A stretch of DNA of 42,243 bases, taken from NCBI GenBank assembly GCA_038228615.1, contig JBBRPC010000007.1, forward strand, positions 1 through 42,243. Reading direction: 5' to 3'. This document shows, one piece after another, positions 23,932 through 33,800 of this stretch. Under the pieces are notes generated by a model. The model was not told where the DNA came from and did not search any database. It saw only the letters and a list, made by a program, of their open reading frames with translations. The stretch comes from F1-120-MAGs023 sp038228615. Lineage in GTDB: Bacteria; Actinomycetota; Acidimicrobiia; IMCC26256; PALSA-610. The position numbers and the translations under genes are program-made. Each line of letters opens with the position of its first letter. The first letter of the stretch is position 1.

Positions 23932-24672
23932 GTGTCGGAACGTGTGCAGTCGATCGATCGTGCGTTTGGTCTCTTGCGTGCATTGTCGACGAGACCGGGT
24001 GGTATTTCGGACCTGGCGCGTCGCACAAATCTCGCCGTGAGTACGACGGCGCGCCTCTTACACACACTTGAGCTACTCGGTGCGGTCGAACGTGTGGAAG
24101 GTCCGACCGTGAGGTATCGCGTGGGATACGCGATCGGTGATCTCGCAGCGAGTGTCGATCCCCAGGCCGGATTGGTCGCGCGCGCGAGACCGTTTCTTGT
24201 TGAGTTGGCTGCTCGGGTTGGCGAAACGGCCGGGATCTCGGTGCCACACGGTAATCGTGAAGTCCTGTACCTCCACCATGTGGATGGTGACCATGCCGTG
24301 CAACTCCGCGATTGGACTGGTACGGCTCTGCCGCTGCACGTCGTGTCGAGTGGCTTGGTCCTTTTGGCGCAACGGACTTCTGCAGAAATTGATTCGTACG
24401 TCGATGGCGGACTTTGCGCATTGACCGACCGGACCACGACCGACCCCGATGCGTTGCGAGCGCGCCTTACAGAGATACAAGTGCTCGGGTACGCATGGAC
24501 GATCGACGAGTTCGCTGAGGGCATTAGCTCTGTTGCCGCGCCGGTGCGGAACGCATTAGGGGAAATCGTTGCGGCGCTGCATATCCATGGCCCGAGCTAC
24601 AGATTTCCAACAGGCGATCGCGTGAGCGAATTGCAGGATCGCGTGAGAGCAACCGCGATGCAACTTGGATAA
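23932..24672 (+). CDS. IclR-family transcriptional regulator
   Basis: A 246-residue regulator. The N-terminal winged helix-turn-helix is SIDRAFGLLRALST...GGISDLARRTNLAVSTTARLLHTLELLGAVER. The C-terminal effector-binding domain contains LPLHVVSSGLVLLA and YAWTIDEFAEGISSVAAPV, where IclR proteins bind small acids. It lies 8 bases after the methyltransferase gene and 27 before the flavoprotein gene, so it is transcribed with the cluster and probably controls it, with a methylated amine or breakdown product as ligand (inference). GTG 23932 fits the family start. No Shine-Dalgarno sequence is obvious. Confidence 0.9.
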   Translation: MSERVQSIDRAFGLLRALSTRPGGISDLARRTNLAVSTTARLLHTLELLGAVERVEGPTVRYRVGYAIGDLAASVDPQAGLVARARPFLVELAARVGETAGISVPHGNREVLYLHHVDGDHAVQLRDWTGTALPLHVVSSGLVLLAQRTSAEIDSYVDGGLCALTDRTTTDPDALRARLTEIQVLGYAWTIDEFAEGISSVAAPVRNALGEIVAALHIHGPSYRFPTGDRVSELQDRVRATAMQLG

Positions 24673-24699
24673 CATTCGACCCTGCTTCAAGGAGACAGC

Positions 24700-27207
24700 G
24701 TGAGTGAACAACCCGCGACCGCCAGTGTCGTGGTCATCGGAGCTGGAATCGTTGGCAATGCCGTGGTGGGCCATCTCAGCGAACTCGGGTGGCGCAACAT
24801 TGTCCAAATTGACAAGGGCCCACTTCCCAACCCCGGAGGTTCCACCGGACACGCGTCGAACTTCATTTTCCCGGTTGATCACAACAAAGAGATGTGCGCG
24901 CTCACGCTCGACAGCCAGCGCCAGTACATCGAAATGGGAGTCAACACGACGTGTGGTGGAATCGAAATCGCACGCAACCCCGACCGGCTCGAAGAGTTTC
25001 GGCGGCGTATGACGTCTGCGAAGGCCTGGGGAATCGAGTCTCGTCTTCTCACGGCCGCAGAAGTAAAAGAAATGGTGCCGTTCATCAACGATGAAGTGGT
25101 GTTGGGCGGTTTCTACACACCGAGCGTGTCGTGCGTCGACTCGCTGAGAGCCGGAACTATTTTCCGGGAACGCGCGATGGCGCTCGATGCGTTGACGGTA
25201 GTTCCCAACGTTGAAGTTGAGGCGATCGAAACCACTGATGGTGCCGTGAAGGCGGTCGTGACCGACCAAGGTCGCATCGCGTGCGATTTCGCAGTGATCG
25301 CCTGTGGTGTCTGGAGTCCACGGATCGCGGCCATGGCTGGTGCGACGATCCCGCTCACTCCCGCGGTGCATCAAATGATTGATGTCGGGCCGATCGCTGA
25401 ACTTGAGGCGACGGGAAACGAAATTGGCTTTCCCATTGTGCGCGATATGGATGCCTTTTGCTATGAGCGTCAAAGCGGGGGCTCGATGGAGGTCGGGTCG
25501 TACGCACACCGACCAATGTTCATGACCGCCGATGAAATTCCGTCGATCAAGGCTTCGCGCCTTTCGCCAACCGAGTTGCCTTTCACCGCCGAGGATTTCG
25601 ATCAGCAACTCGAAGAAGCGCTCGAATTGATGCCCAGCATTCTTGAGACCGCTGAAATGAAGTACGCCATCAACGGTCTGTTATCGCTTACCCCCGACGG
25701 CTTCCCGTTACTCGGTGAAACGGTCGAGGTGAAGGGTCTCTGGTCGGCGGCAGCCGTGTGGATCAAAGAAGGCCCCGGCGCGGGCCGCATGATCGCCGAG
25801 TGGATGACGCACGGTGCTCCCGAAATCGAACCACACCAAAGCGATATCGCTCGTTTCTATCAGTTCGCACGCAACGATCACCATGTGCGCGCGCGGTGCG
25901 CGGAGCACTTCAACAAGACCTACGGAATCGTCCATCCACGTGAGCAGTGGGCGTCGGAGAGGTGCATCCGCACGGCGCCATATCACGCGCGGACCGAGGC
26001 GTTGGGCGCGGTGTACTTCCAAGCTGGTGGATGGGAACGGCCCCATTGGTATGAGAGCAACGCTCATCTCGTCGAGCACTATGGCGTCGAATCTCGTGAA
26101 CACGAATGGGACGCTCGTTGGTGGAGCCCTATCCAAAATGCTGAACATCTCGCGATGCGCGAACACGTTGGAATGGTCGACCTCGCCCCGTTCGTGGTGT
26201 TCGATATTTCTGGGCCAGGCGCGCTCGGGTATCTGCAACACCTTGCTGTGAACAACGTTGATGTTGCAGTCGGGCGTTCGGTGTACACGCCACTGCTCGA
26301 TATGCACGGTGGCTTTCGGAGCGACCTCACGATGTTGCGACTTGGCGATGACACATTTCGCGTGATGACCGGAGCCTTCGACGGCCCGCGCGACGAGTTC
26401 TGGTTCCGAAAGCACCTCCCATCGGATGGTTCCGTTGTGTTCGCGAACAACACCTCGGCGTATTGCACGATCGGCGTGTGGGGCCCGAAAGCGCGCGCGC
26501 TCGTCGCATCACTCACCCGCGACGATGTGTCGAATGAGGGGCTGCCGTATGCGTCGACGAAGGAAGTGTTGTTCGGTTCGATCACGGTTCGCCTCTTTCG
26601 AATTTCCTACGTCGGCGATCTCGGCTTCGAGATATATGTCCCCATGGAACAAGGCCTCGCGGTGTGGGACATGATCTATGCAGCTGGTCAAGCCTTCAAT
26701 ATTGTGCCCGTCGGAGCTGGCGTATACGGAACGACTGGTCGCATTGAAAAGAGTTACCGCTTGATGGGAGCGGAACTCACAAGCGAATACACACCGGTCG
26801 AAGCTGGCCTCGCGCGTGCCAAGGTGAAGACTTCCGATTTTGTTGGGAAAGCGGCCTACCTTGTGGCCCGCGAAGCGGAGCCGGTTGCGACGCTGTGCAC
26901 ATTGACGGTCGAGGATCACGTGTCGTCTCGCGATGGGATCAAGCGTTACATGACCGGCAACGAACCGATTCTCGCTCTTGATGGTGAGCGGATTGTCGAC
27001 ACCAAAGGCCGCCCCTCGTATGTCACGACTGCGGGTGCCGGGCCATCAGTTGGAAAGTATCTCCTCATGGCGTACCTCCCGACCGCCTATGCGACGGTGG
27101 GTACCGAACTACGCGTCATGTACATGAATGAGCTCTATCCCGTGAAGGTCGTAGTCGTTGGTGCGGAACCAATATTCGAACCGACCGATGCCAGTATGAA
27201 GGGATGA
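24700..27207 (+). CDS. Dimethylglycine/sarcosine dehydrogenase-like FAD oxidoreductase fused to GcvT
   Basis: An 835-residue N-demethylase. The N-terminal FAD domain (about 1-375) has VVVIGAGIVGNAVVGHL (GxGxxG at 14-19) and GGSTGHASNF, where H51 aligns with the histidine carrying covalent FAD in mammalian dimethylglycine and sarcosine dehydrogenases. A short FAO-type linker domain follows, then a GcvT aminomethyltransferase-like domain (about 430-720, RWWSPIQNAEHLAMREHVGMVDL) and its C-terminal barrel. The fusion passes formaldehyde from the oxidised N-methyl group to tetrahydrofolate as 5,10-methylene-THF. An AAGGAGA site precedes the GTG start. EtfB and EtfA directly downstream would accept its electrons. 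Substrate is dimethylglycine or sarcosine by context; other N-methyl amino acids are possible. Confidence 0.85.
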   Translation: MSEQPATASVVVIGAGIVGNAVVGHLSELGWRNIVQIDKGPLPNPGGSTGHASNFIFPVDHNKEMCALTLDSQRQYIEMGVNTTCGGIEIARNPDRLEEFRRRMTSAKAWGIESRLLTAAEVKEMVPFINDEVVLGGFYTPSVSCVDSLRAGTIFRERAMALDALTVVPNVEVEAIETTDGAVKAVVTDQGRIACDFAVIACGVWSPRIAAMAGATIPLTPAVHQMIDVGPIAELEATGNEIGFPIVRDMDAFCYERQSGGSMEVGSYAHRPMFMTADEIPSIKASRLSPTELPFTAEDFDQQLEEALELMPSILETAEMKYAINGLLSLTPDGFPLLGETVEVKGLWSAAAVWIKEGPGAGRMIAEWMTHGAPEIEPHQSDIARFYQFARNDHHVRARCAEHFNKTYGIVHPREQWASERCIRTAPYHARTEALGAVYFQAGGWERPHWYESNAHLVEHYGVESREHEWDARWWSPIQNAEHLAMREHVGMVDLAPFVVFDISGPGALGYLQHLAVNNVDVAVGRSVYTPLLDMHGGFRSDLTMLRLGDDTFRVMTGAFDGPRDEFWFRKHLPSDGSVVFANNTSAYCTIGVWGPKARALVASLTRDDVSNEGLPYASTKEVLFGSITVRLFRISYVGDLGFEIYVPMEQGLAVWDMIYAAGQAFNIVPVGAGVYGTTGRIEKSYRLMGAELTSEYTPVEAGLARAKVKTSDFVGKAAYLVAREAEPVATLCTLTVEDHVSSRDGIKRYMTGNEPILALDGERIVDTKGRPSYVTTAGAGPSVGKYLLMAYLPTAYATVGTELRVMYMNELYPVKVVVVGAEPIFEPTDASMKG

Positions 27208-27211
27208 ACGC

Positions 27212-27988
27212 GTGCGCGTTCTTGCCTGCGTGAAACGTGTGCCAGCGCCAGGCGCGGGCATTGTGATCACCGAAGACGCATCCCGTATCGACACAACAAA
27301 TCTTGGCTTCACGACCAGCCCGCACGAGGAGTGCGCGGTCGAGGCCGCGCTGCAGCTTGTGGAGATCCACGGTGGTGATGTCACGGTCGTTACGGTCGGA
27401 CCGCCAGAGGCGGATGAACAACTCCGCTATGCGATTTCGGTTGGGGTGCGGTGTGCGGTGCTGATTTCGAATGACGATCTCGCGGCCGGACGAGACGCCG
27501 ACCCGATCGCCACTGCGAGCGCGCTCGCGCAGGGAATTCGAGATCTTGAGGCGATCGACGGCACGTTTGATTTGGTGTTGTTCGGCAACGAATCCGCCGA
27601 CGCCGGAGGGTTTCAGGTGGGTATTCGAACGGCTCGACTACTCGATCGCCCGATTGTCAACGGCGTCAAAGGTATCGAGATCGACGATGGCTTTGCGACA
27701 GTCCGTCGAGAATGTGCAGATGGGTACGAGTTCTACCGACTCCAGTTGCCTGCGATGCTTGGAGTCAAGGAAGGCATCAACCTCCCGCGATACGCGACGC
27801 TTCCTGGCCGTCTTGCATCTAAGAAAGCCGAAGTGATTCGCTACGACATTGCGACCGCTTCGGGCGCGCTGACGACGTTGAGGCTCGCGACGCCCGACGA
27901 ACAGCTTGTGAATACGGTTGTACTTGGCGATGGGGCGTCGGCCGCGGCCGCCGTCGTAGATCTACTGGCAGAAATTGGGCTCGTGTGA
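27212..27988 (+). CDS. etfB: Electron transfer flavoprotein beta subunit
   Basis: A 258-residue ETF beta subunit, which with EtfA carries electrons from flavin dehydrogenases to the respiratory chain. It begins VLACVKRVPAPG and has SPHEECAVEAALQL, VTVGPPEADEQLRYAISVG and LVLFGNESADAGGFQVGIRTARLL, the conserved ETF-beta segments including the nucleotide site. The GTG start lies 4 bases after the flavoprotein stop. Its stop overlaps the EtfA start (GTGA). Its position next to a dimethylglycine-dehydrogenase-like enzyme suggests a dedicated ETF for that enzyme rather than for fatty-acid oxidation. Confidence 0.93.
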   Translation: MRVLACVKRVPAPGAGIVITEDASRIDTTNLGFTTSPHEECAVEAALQLVEIHGGDVTVVTVGPPEADEQLRYAISVGVRCAVLISNDDLAAGRDADPIATASALAQGIRDLEAIDGTFDLVLFGNESADAGGFQVGIRTARLLDRPIVNGVKGIEIDDGFATVRRECADGYEFYRLQLPAMLGVKEGINLPRYATLPGRLASKKAEVIRYDIATASGALTTLRLATPDEQLVNTVVLGDGASAAAAVVDLLAEIGLV

Positions 27989-28989
27989 GCGGCCCGGTGC
28001 TCGTGTTGATCGACCATGATCGTGGTCAGGTCGAGGAAGTATCTCTGCAGGTCGTGGCATTCGGACGAGCCGTCGGAGGCCGCCTCGATGGCGACAGCGT
28101 CGAGGCAGTCGTGATTGGCGACCAGGGGGCTTCGATAGCCGAACGAGTCGGCACCCATGTCGCTGTCGTCCATCTGGTGCAACACGACGCGCTCACCGAC
28201 TATGCGCCGGAAGCCTGGGGCGACGCGCTCGCGCAACTTGTCGTACAACGCGATGCGCGCGCAGTTGTCGGCGTTGGTACGGATCGTGGCAATGAGGTGT
28301 TGGCACACGCCGCTGCTGTGCTTGGAGTGCCATTTATCACCAACGTCACCACGTACGAGCGCGACCACGACGACGACGCGTCGGCGTTCCTCACCCGCCA
28401 GCGTTGGGGTGGGAGCTTGCTGGAAGATGCGGCGCTAGCCCCAGGGCTCGCGGCGTTGAGCGCCGCGCCGCATGCGTTCGCGCCGCTGGAGATCCCGCGC
28501 CCCAACGAGGAGGTCGCGGCGCAGTCGTTGATGCAGCTGTTCACCCCGAACCTCGGTCCGGAAGCTGGCCGTACACGTGTTGTCGAGCGGAGAGCCGTTG
28601 GGGGCGGTGTCACGCTGCAGACGGCACCTGTAGTTGTGAGCGGCGGACGCGGCGTAGGGAGCGTAGAAGGTTTCGTTGCATTGGAACAGCTCGCCGAACT
28701 TCTCGGCGGTGCAGTCGGCTGTAGCCGGGTGGTGACAAACCAAGGTTGGCGTCCGCATAGCGATCAGGTTGGACAGACCGGAAAACGTGTTGCGCCGATC
28801 CTGTACATCGCGTGTGGAATTTCCGGAGCGATCCAACACTGGATTGGGATGCAGTCGGCGCAGCGAGTACTGGCAATCAATATCGATAAAGACGCACCGA
28901 TGGTGACGAAAGCCGACTATGCCGTTATCGGCGACCTGCACGTCGTCGTCCCTGCGATCGTCGCCGAACTGCAACGGCGTCGTGCGTGA
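27985..28989 (+). CDS. etfA: Electron transfer flavoprotein alpha subunit
   Basis: A 334-residue ETF alpha subunit. The C-terminal FAD domain is unmistakable: VVSGGRGVGSVEGF, SRVVTNQGWRPHSDQVGQTGK and LYIACGISGAIQHWIGM, ending with INIDKDAPMVTKADYAVIGDL. The N-terminal domain is less conserved. The GTG start overlaps the EtfB stop and the stop overlaps the next GTG (GTGA), giving three coupled genes in a row. The conserved FAD segment is that of ordinary ETFs; no extra ferredoxin domain is present, so bifurcation cannot be claimed from sequence alone. Confidence 0.94.
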   Translation: MSGPVLVLIDHDRGQVEEVSLQVVAFGRAVGGRLDGDSVEAVVIGDQGASIAERVGTHVAVVHLVQHDALTDYAPEAWGDALAQLVVQRDARAVVGVGTDRGNEVLAHAAAVLGVPFITNVTTYERDHDDDASAFLTRQRWGGSLLEDAALAPGLAALSAAPHAFAPLEIPRPNEEVAAQSLMQLFTPNLGPEAGRTRVVERRAVGGGVTLQTAPVVVSGGRGVGSVEGFVALEQLAELLGGAVGCSRVVTNQGWRPHSDQVGQTGKRVAPILYIACGISGAIQHWIGMQSAQRVLAINIDKDAPMVTKADYAVIGDLHVVVPAIVAELQRRRA

Positions 28990-30686
28990 CCAGCAATACG
29001 TACGATTTCATCGTCGTGGGCGGCGGCTCGGCAGGATGCGTTCTTGCAAACCGGTTGAGCGTCGATCCTGCGGTACGCGTGCTGGTGCTTGAGGCTGGCC
29101 GACCGGATTACAAGTGGGATGTATTCATTCACATGCCAGCCGCGTTGTCGTTTCCGATTGGATCACGATTCTACGATTGGAAGTACGAATCCGAGCCCGA
29201 ACCGCATATGAAGGGGCGCAAGATTTATCACGCACGCGGCAAGGTGCTTGGCGGTTCCAGTTCGATCAACGGGATGATCTTTCAGCGCGGCAATCCACTC
29301 GACTTCGAACGTTGGGCGGCCGATGACGGTATGGAGTCTTGGAGTTACGCGCACTGCTTGCCATATTTCAAACGGATGGAAAATTGTCTTGCCGGGCCGG
29401 ATGAGTGGCGGGGTGGGAATGGTCCCCTCGAACTAGAGCGTGGGCCGGCAACGAGTCCGTTGTTCGATGCGTTCTTCGCTGCAGTTCAACAAGCTGGGTA
29501 CGCATTGACGAACGATGTCAACGGCTATAAACAAGAAGGTTTCGCCAAATTCGATCGCAATATTCGGCGCGGCCGTCGCCTCAGCGCGGCACGGGCCTAC
29601 CTGCACCCGGCGAGATCGCGACCGAATCTGGAAGTCCGTACTCGCGTGCTCACAACAAAAATTCTGTTCGATGGGAGTCGGGCCATTGGTGTGGAAATCG
29701 TCACGCGCGCTGGGCGCGGATCTACCGAACAACTGTATGCAGGAGAAGTCATCTGTTGTGGCGGCGCGATCAATTCTCCGCAATTGTTGCAGCTCTCCGG
29801 CATCGGCAACGCTGGCGAGCTGGAGGCACTTGAAATTCCAGTTGTGCACGACCTCCCCGGCGTAGGTGAGAACCTTCAGGATCATCTTGAGGTGTACGTA
29901 CAGCACGCATGCACGCAGCCAGTCTCACTTGCCCCGATGCTCAAGATGTGGCGCAGACCACTTATCGGGTTGCAATGGCTCGCTCGACGCGGCCCTGGAA
30001 CGACCAATCACTTTGAGGGCGGAGGATTCATTCGTAGTAACGAGAACCTCGCGTATCCAAACACCATGTTCCATTTTCTTCCGATCGCGATTCGTTACGA
30101 CGGCTCAATGCCAGAAGGCGGCCTCGGGCACGGGTACCAAGTGCATGTTGGGCCGATGTATTCCGATGCTCGTGGCTCGATCAAGATCACGTCACGTGAT
30201 CCGCTCAAGCATCCGGCGCTGCGATTCAACTACCTCTCAACGGATATCGACCGGCTGGAGTGGGTCGAAGTCGTACGAGCCGCGCGCAACGTCTTGGCTC
30301 AGAGTGCATTCGCTCAATTCGATGGCGGCGAAATTTCGCCTGGGCCGTCCGTGGAAAGTGATGAGGAAATACTCGATTGGGTCGCTCGTGACGGCGAAAC
30401 GGCGTTGCACCCGTCGTGTACTTGCCGCCTTGGTCTCGATCCCATGTCGGTGCTCGACCCCAAAACGTTCGCCGTGCACGGTGTTGGGGGCCTTCGAGTG
30501 GTCGATGCGTCGGCGATGCGATACGTGACCAACGGCAATATTTATGCTCCTGTCATGATGCTTGCCGAAAAGGCTGCCGATGCGATCCTCGGGAACGCAC
30601 CACTCCGACCGGACTCCCGGGCCTTCTTTCGTCGTGGTATTTCGCCGCCATCATCCGACCCAGCGAGTCCCGATGGGGGTCGCTGA
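28986..30686 (+). CDS. GMC-family choline dehydrogenase-like flavoprotein
   Basis: A 566-residue FAD oxidoreductase resembling choline dehydrogenase (BetA), which oxidises choline to betaine aldehyde and on to glycine betaine. The FAD motif is DFIVVGGGSAGCVLANRL, with GKVLGGSSSINGM. The catalytic pair is H475 in LHPSCTC and N518 in NGNIYAP, 43 residues apart as in GMC enzymes. In BetA the second motif is usually GNLNA; here the following Asn is Tyr. The GTG start overlaps the EtfA stop, tying it to the cluster. No betaine-aldehyde dehydrogenase or transporter is nearby. Substrate could be another alcohol. The C-terminal tail is proline- and serine-rich. Confidence 0.85.
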   Translation: MTSNTYDFIVVGGGSAGCVLANRLSVDPAVRVLVLEAGRPDYKWDVFIHMPAALSFPIGSRFYDWKYESEPEPHMKGRKIYHARGKVLGGSSSINGMIFQRGNPLDFERWAADDGMESWSYAHCLPYFKRMENCLAGPDEWRGGNGPLELERGPATSPLFDAFFAAVQQAGYALTNDVNGYKQEGFAKFDRNIRRGRRLSAARAYLHPARSRPNLEVRTRVLTTKILFDGSRAIGVEIVTRAGRGSTEQLYAGEVICCGGAINSPQLLQLSGIGNAGELEALEIPVVHDLPGVGENLQDHLEVYVQHACTQPVSLAPMLKMWRRPLIGLQWLARRGPGTTNHFEGGGFIRSNENLAYPNTMFHFLPIAIRYDGSMPEGGLGHGYQVHVGPMYSDARGSIKITSRDPLKHPALRFNYLSTDIDRLEWVEVVRAARNVLAQSAFAQFDGGEISPGPSVESDEEILDWVARDGETALHPSCTCRLGLDPMSVLDPKTFAVHGVGGLRVVDASAMRYVTNGNIYAPVMMLAEKAADAILGNAPLRPDSRAFFRRGISPPSSDPASPDGGR

Positions 30687-30823
30687 CTGGGCCCGACGGC
30701 CTAAATCCCTGCGATGTGCCGTTTGACGTGCGCGCAGGGCTGTCTGAGCGTGGCGTTGCGCAGCGCACTACGCTAATTGAGCATTTTGCGTATCTTTCAG
30801 CGACGCGAACGAGCGGAGGTTTC

Positions 30824-33800
30824 GTGCAGCGCGGGTTGTCGCAGAGGTTCATCGTTGTAGCGGCCGTCGCGGCAACAATCGCGGGCGGTCTCGGTGTGGT
30901 CGCCAAGCGCGCCGCTGCATCCCCGACGGCGGTGCAGATCGCAACCGATCCGCTGAGCAACGCTGGGGCACAACACCAAACCGTTGTCGAGCCCGTGACC
31001 GCGGCGTGGGGTACGACGATCGTGTCGACGTATCAAGTCGGACGGTATGCCGCGTCGGGAAGTGGCGCGGCCGCGACGGGTTGGTCAACGTCGACCGACG
31101 CCGGCGCGACATGGACGAGCGGGCTTGTGCCGAGCATTACCACTTGGACATCTCCACCAGGTATTTACGACCGCGCCGTGAACATGACCGTGGCATACGA
31201 CCGTGCGCACGGGCAGTTCATTCTGGCAACTCTCGGGATGGGCCTAGTTGGCTCGAGCTACCACGAACTCGAGATGTTCATCACGCGGTCGAGCGATGGA
31301 ATCAATTGGAGCACTCCGACTTCGGTTGTCAACACGAACGAACCAGATAAGGATTGGATCGTCTGCGACAACACGCCTTCGAGCCCGTTCTACGGTCGGT
31401 GTTACATCACCTATTCCGCAGATGCCCTCAACTTTCGTTTCGAGGCGGTTGCGAGCTCCGATGGTGGACTGACGTGGTCGGCGCCGGTCGCAACGCCCGC
31501 GAACTCGCTTGGTTATAACGTCAATCCCGTTGTTCGGCCAGACGGACATTTGGTTGTCGTCGCGACGAACAGCGCCGGTACAACAATCGTTGCGTATCAA
31601 TCGACGAATGGCGGCGCAACATTCAGCAATGCGGCGACGATCGCGCCGACGCTGCATCACGACGTTGTGGGCGGAATTCGCGATCGGCCAAAACCCAGTA
31701 TTGCAGTGGATGCAGCTGGGCGCGTGTACACGGCGTGGTTTGATTGCGCGTTTCGTAGTGGTTGCACGAACAACGACATCGTCTGGATCAAGAGTGACGA
31801 CGGTGTTGCATGGTCCGGATTACAACGAGTGGATGTCGACCCGCTCTCGAGCACGGTGGATCACTTCATCGCCGGACTTGGTGTGAAGCCAGGCACCGCA
31901 GGGGCCACCGCGCAACTGGATCTCGTCTTTTTTCAAATGCCGAATGCGGTGTGTTCCACGTCGACGTGTGCGGTGTCGGCGGTGACGACGACCTCGGTAG
32001 ATGGTGGCGCCACATGGTCCGCGACCGCCGCGCTGAACTCCACACCGATGGTCCCCACGTGGATGGCCAACACCAACCTGGGCCGAATGTTGAGCGATTA
32101 CAACAATGTCGCCTATCTCAACGGCGTCGCCATCACGACGGTGCCGGTCGCGACGACCCCGGCCGGTGCAACGACGAACGACTTTCGACAAGCGCTCTAT
32201 TTTGGGCAGTTGTCGTCGACAGACACGGCGTTCTCGCCCCGATTCTCGATGAATTGTGCCGCGCTCAGTTGCAACGTTGATGCGTCAGCATCGTCGGATC
32301 CCAACGGAGTGATCGTGGGCTATCAATGGGATTTCGGTGCTGGTGGAACCGCTACGGGCGACGCGGTGCAGCATGTGTTTCCGATTGCTGGCGCGTGGCC
32401 AGTCACGTTGACTGTCACCGACAATCACGGCGCCACTGCGAGTATCACTCAAACTGTTACGACTGGAATCCCAACGGATCCGGGGCCGTACGCAAGCGAT
32501 GCGTTCAGTCGGACGGTGGCGAATGGTTGGGGCACGGCAGACCTCGGCGGTAAGTGGACGACCTCGGGAACCGCTGCGAATGCCTCAGTCGCGAACGGAG
32601 TCGCGACTCATGCTGTGACAGCAACGGGTGCAACGATGAGCGCAGCGCTCGCGTCAGTTGCCAGCACCGACACCGACCTCACCGTCCGGCTCGCGGCCGA
32701 CAAGTCGCCGTCGGGCACCGGCCAGTGGTCTTCATTCGTGCTGCGCCACGTCAACAGCATCAATGAATATCGGGTTCGCGTCAAATTCGGAACTTCGGGG
32801 ATGGCGCTCTCTGCAATCAAGTTGGCGAACAGCAGTACGAGCCAGTTCGTGGGAAGCGAAGTTCTGGCAGGCCTGCCCGCGACCGGCAACCAGTTCTACA
32901 GGCTTCATGCACAGGTGATCGGCGTGAATCCCACCGTGATCCGTGCTCGTCTTTGGCTCGACGGTCAGTCGGAACCAAGCGTTTGGAAATTGTTGCAATC
33001 CGATTCCACCGCGACAATTCAGGCGCCGGGCTCGTTTGTGCTTTCGAGCTTCGACTCTGGCACGCCGGCACCTGTCGCCTTCAACTACGACGATATTGTC
33101 GTCGGAGGTTCCAACCAGTACCCCGTCGTTGCGTTCAATAGGACGTGTCCGACGCTGTCGTGCGGATTCGATGCGTCGCCGACACACGATCCCGATGGCA
33201 CGGTTGTGCAGTACGACTGGAGCTTCGGCGACGGTGCGACAGCGACGGGTGTGTCGACGAACCACACGTATGCGACAGCGGGTACCTATACGACCACGCT
33301 GACTGCCACCGATGATCGAGGTAGCCAAGTTGGGTCGGTGCAAACGTTCGCAGTGGTCGTTGGTGGCGGCAACTCCCCACCGATCGCCAGCTTCAGCTCA
33401 ACCTGTACGGCGCTGAGTTGCACGTTCGACGCGAGCGCGTCAAACGATCCCGACGGAGCAATCGCTTCCTATGCCTGGTCGTATTCCGACGGTGCCACCT
33501 CGACAGGGTTGACGGGCGCAAATGTGTTCGCGATCCCAGGAGTTTGGCCGGTCACGCTTACCGTGACCGACAACCTCGGTGCGAGCGCGAGCGTTTCCAA
33601 TCCTGTCGCGACGTCGTTGGCACCACAGGCACCGACGATGCAGGACGCGTTCGCGCGCACAATCAACAATGGGTGGGGTAATGCCGATGTCGGTGGGCCG
33701 TGGAGCATCACTGGAATCGCTGCGAACTTCGCGACGACTGGTGGGATCGCAACCCAAAAGCTGACTGCGGTGAACACATCTGGCTTTGCGCGTCTCTTGG

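Noticed and set aside
23283..24524. Long minus-strand open frame (413 codons) opposite the methyltransferase and IclR genes
   Set aside because: Low-complexity Arg/Ser-rich product with no motif; both sense genes are clear.
30688..30703. Hairpin GGGCC-CGAC-GGCCT after the GMC gene as terminator
   Set aside because: The stem is short with a G-T pair and no T-tract follows; insufficient to call a terminator.
30416..30823. In-frame extension upstream of the large secreted protein
   Set aside because: It overlaps the GMC gene, would hide the signal peptide, and a good GGAGG precedes the GTG at 30824.
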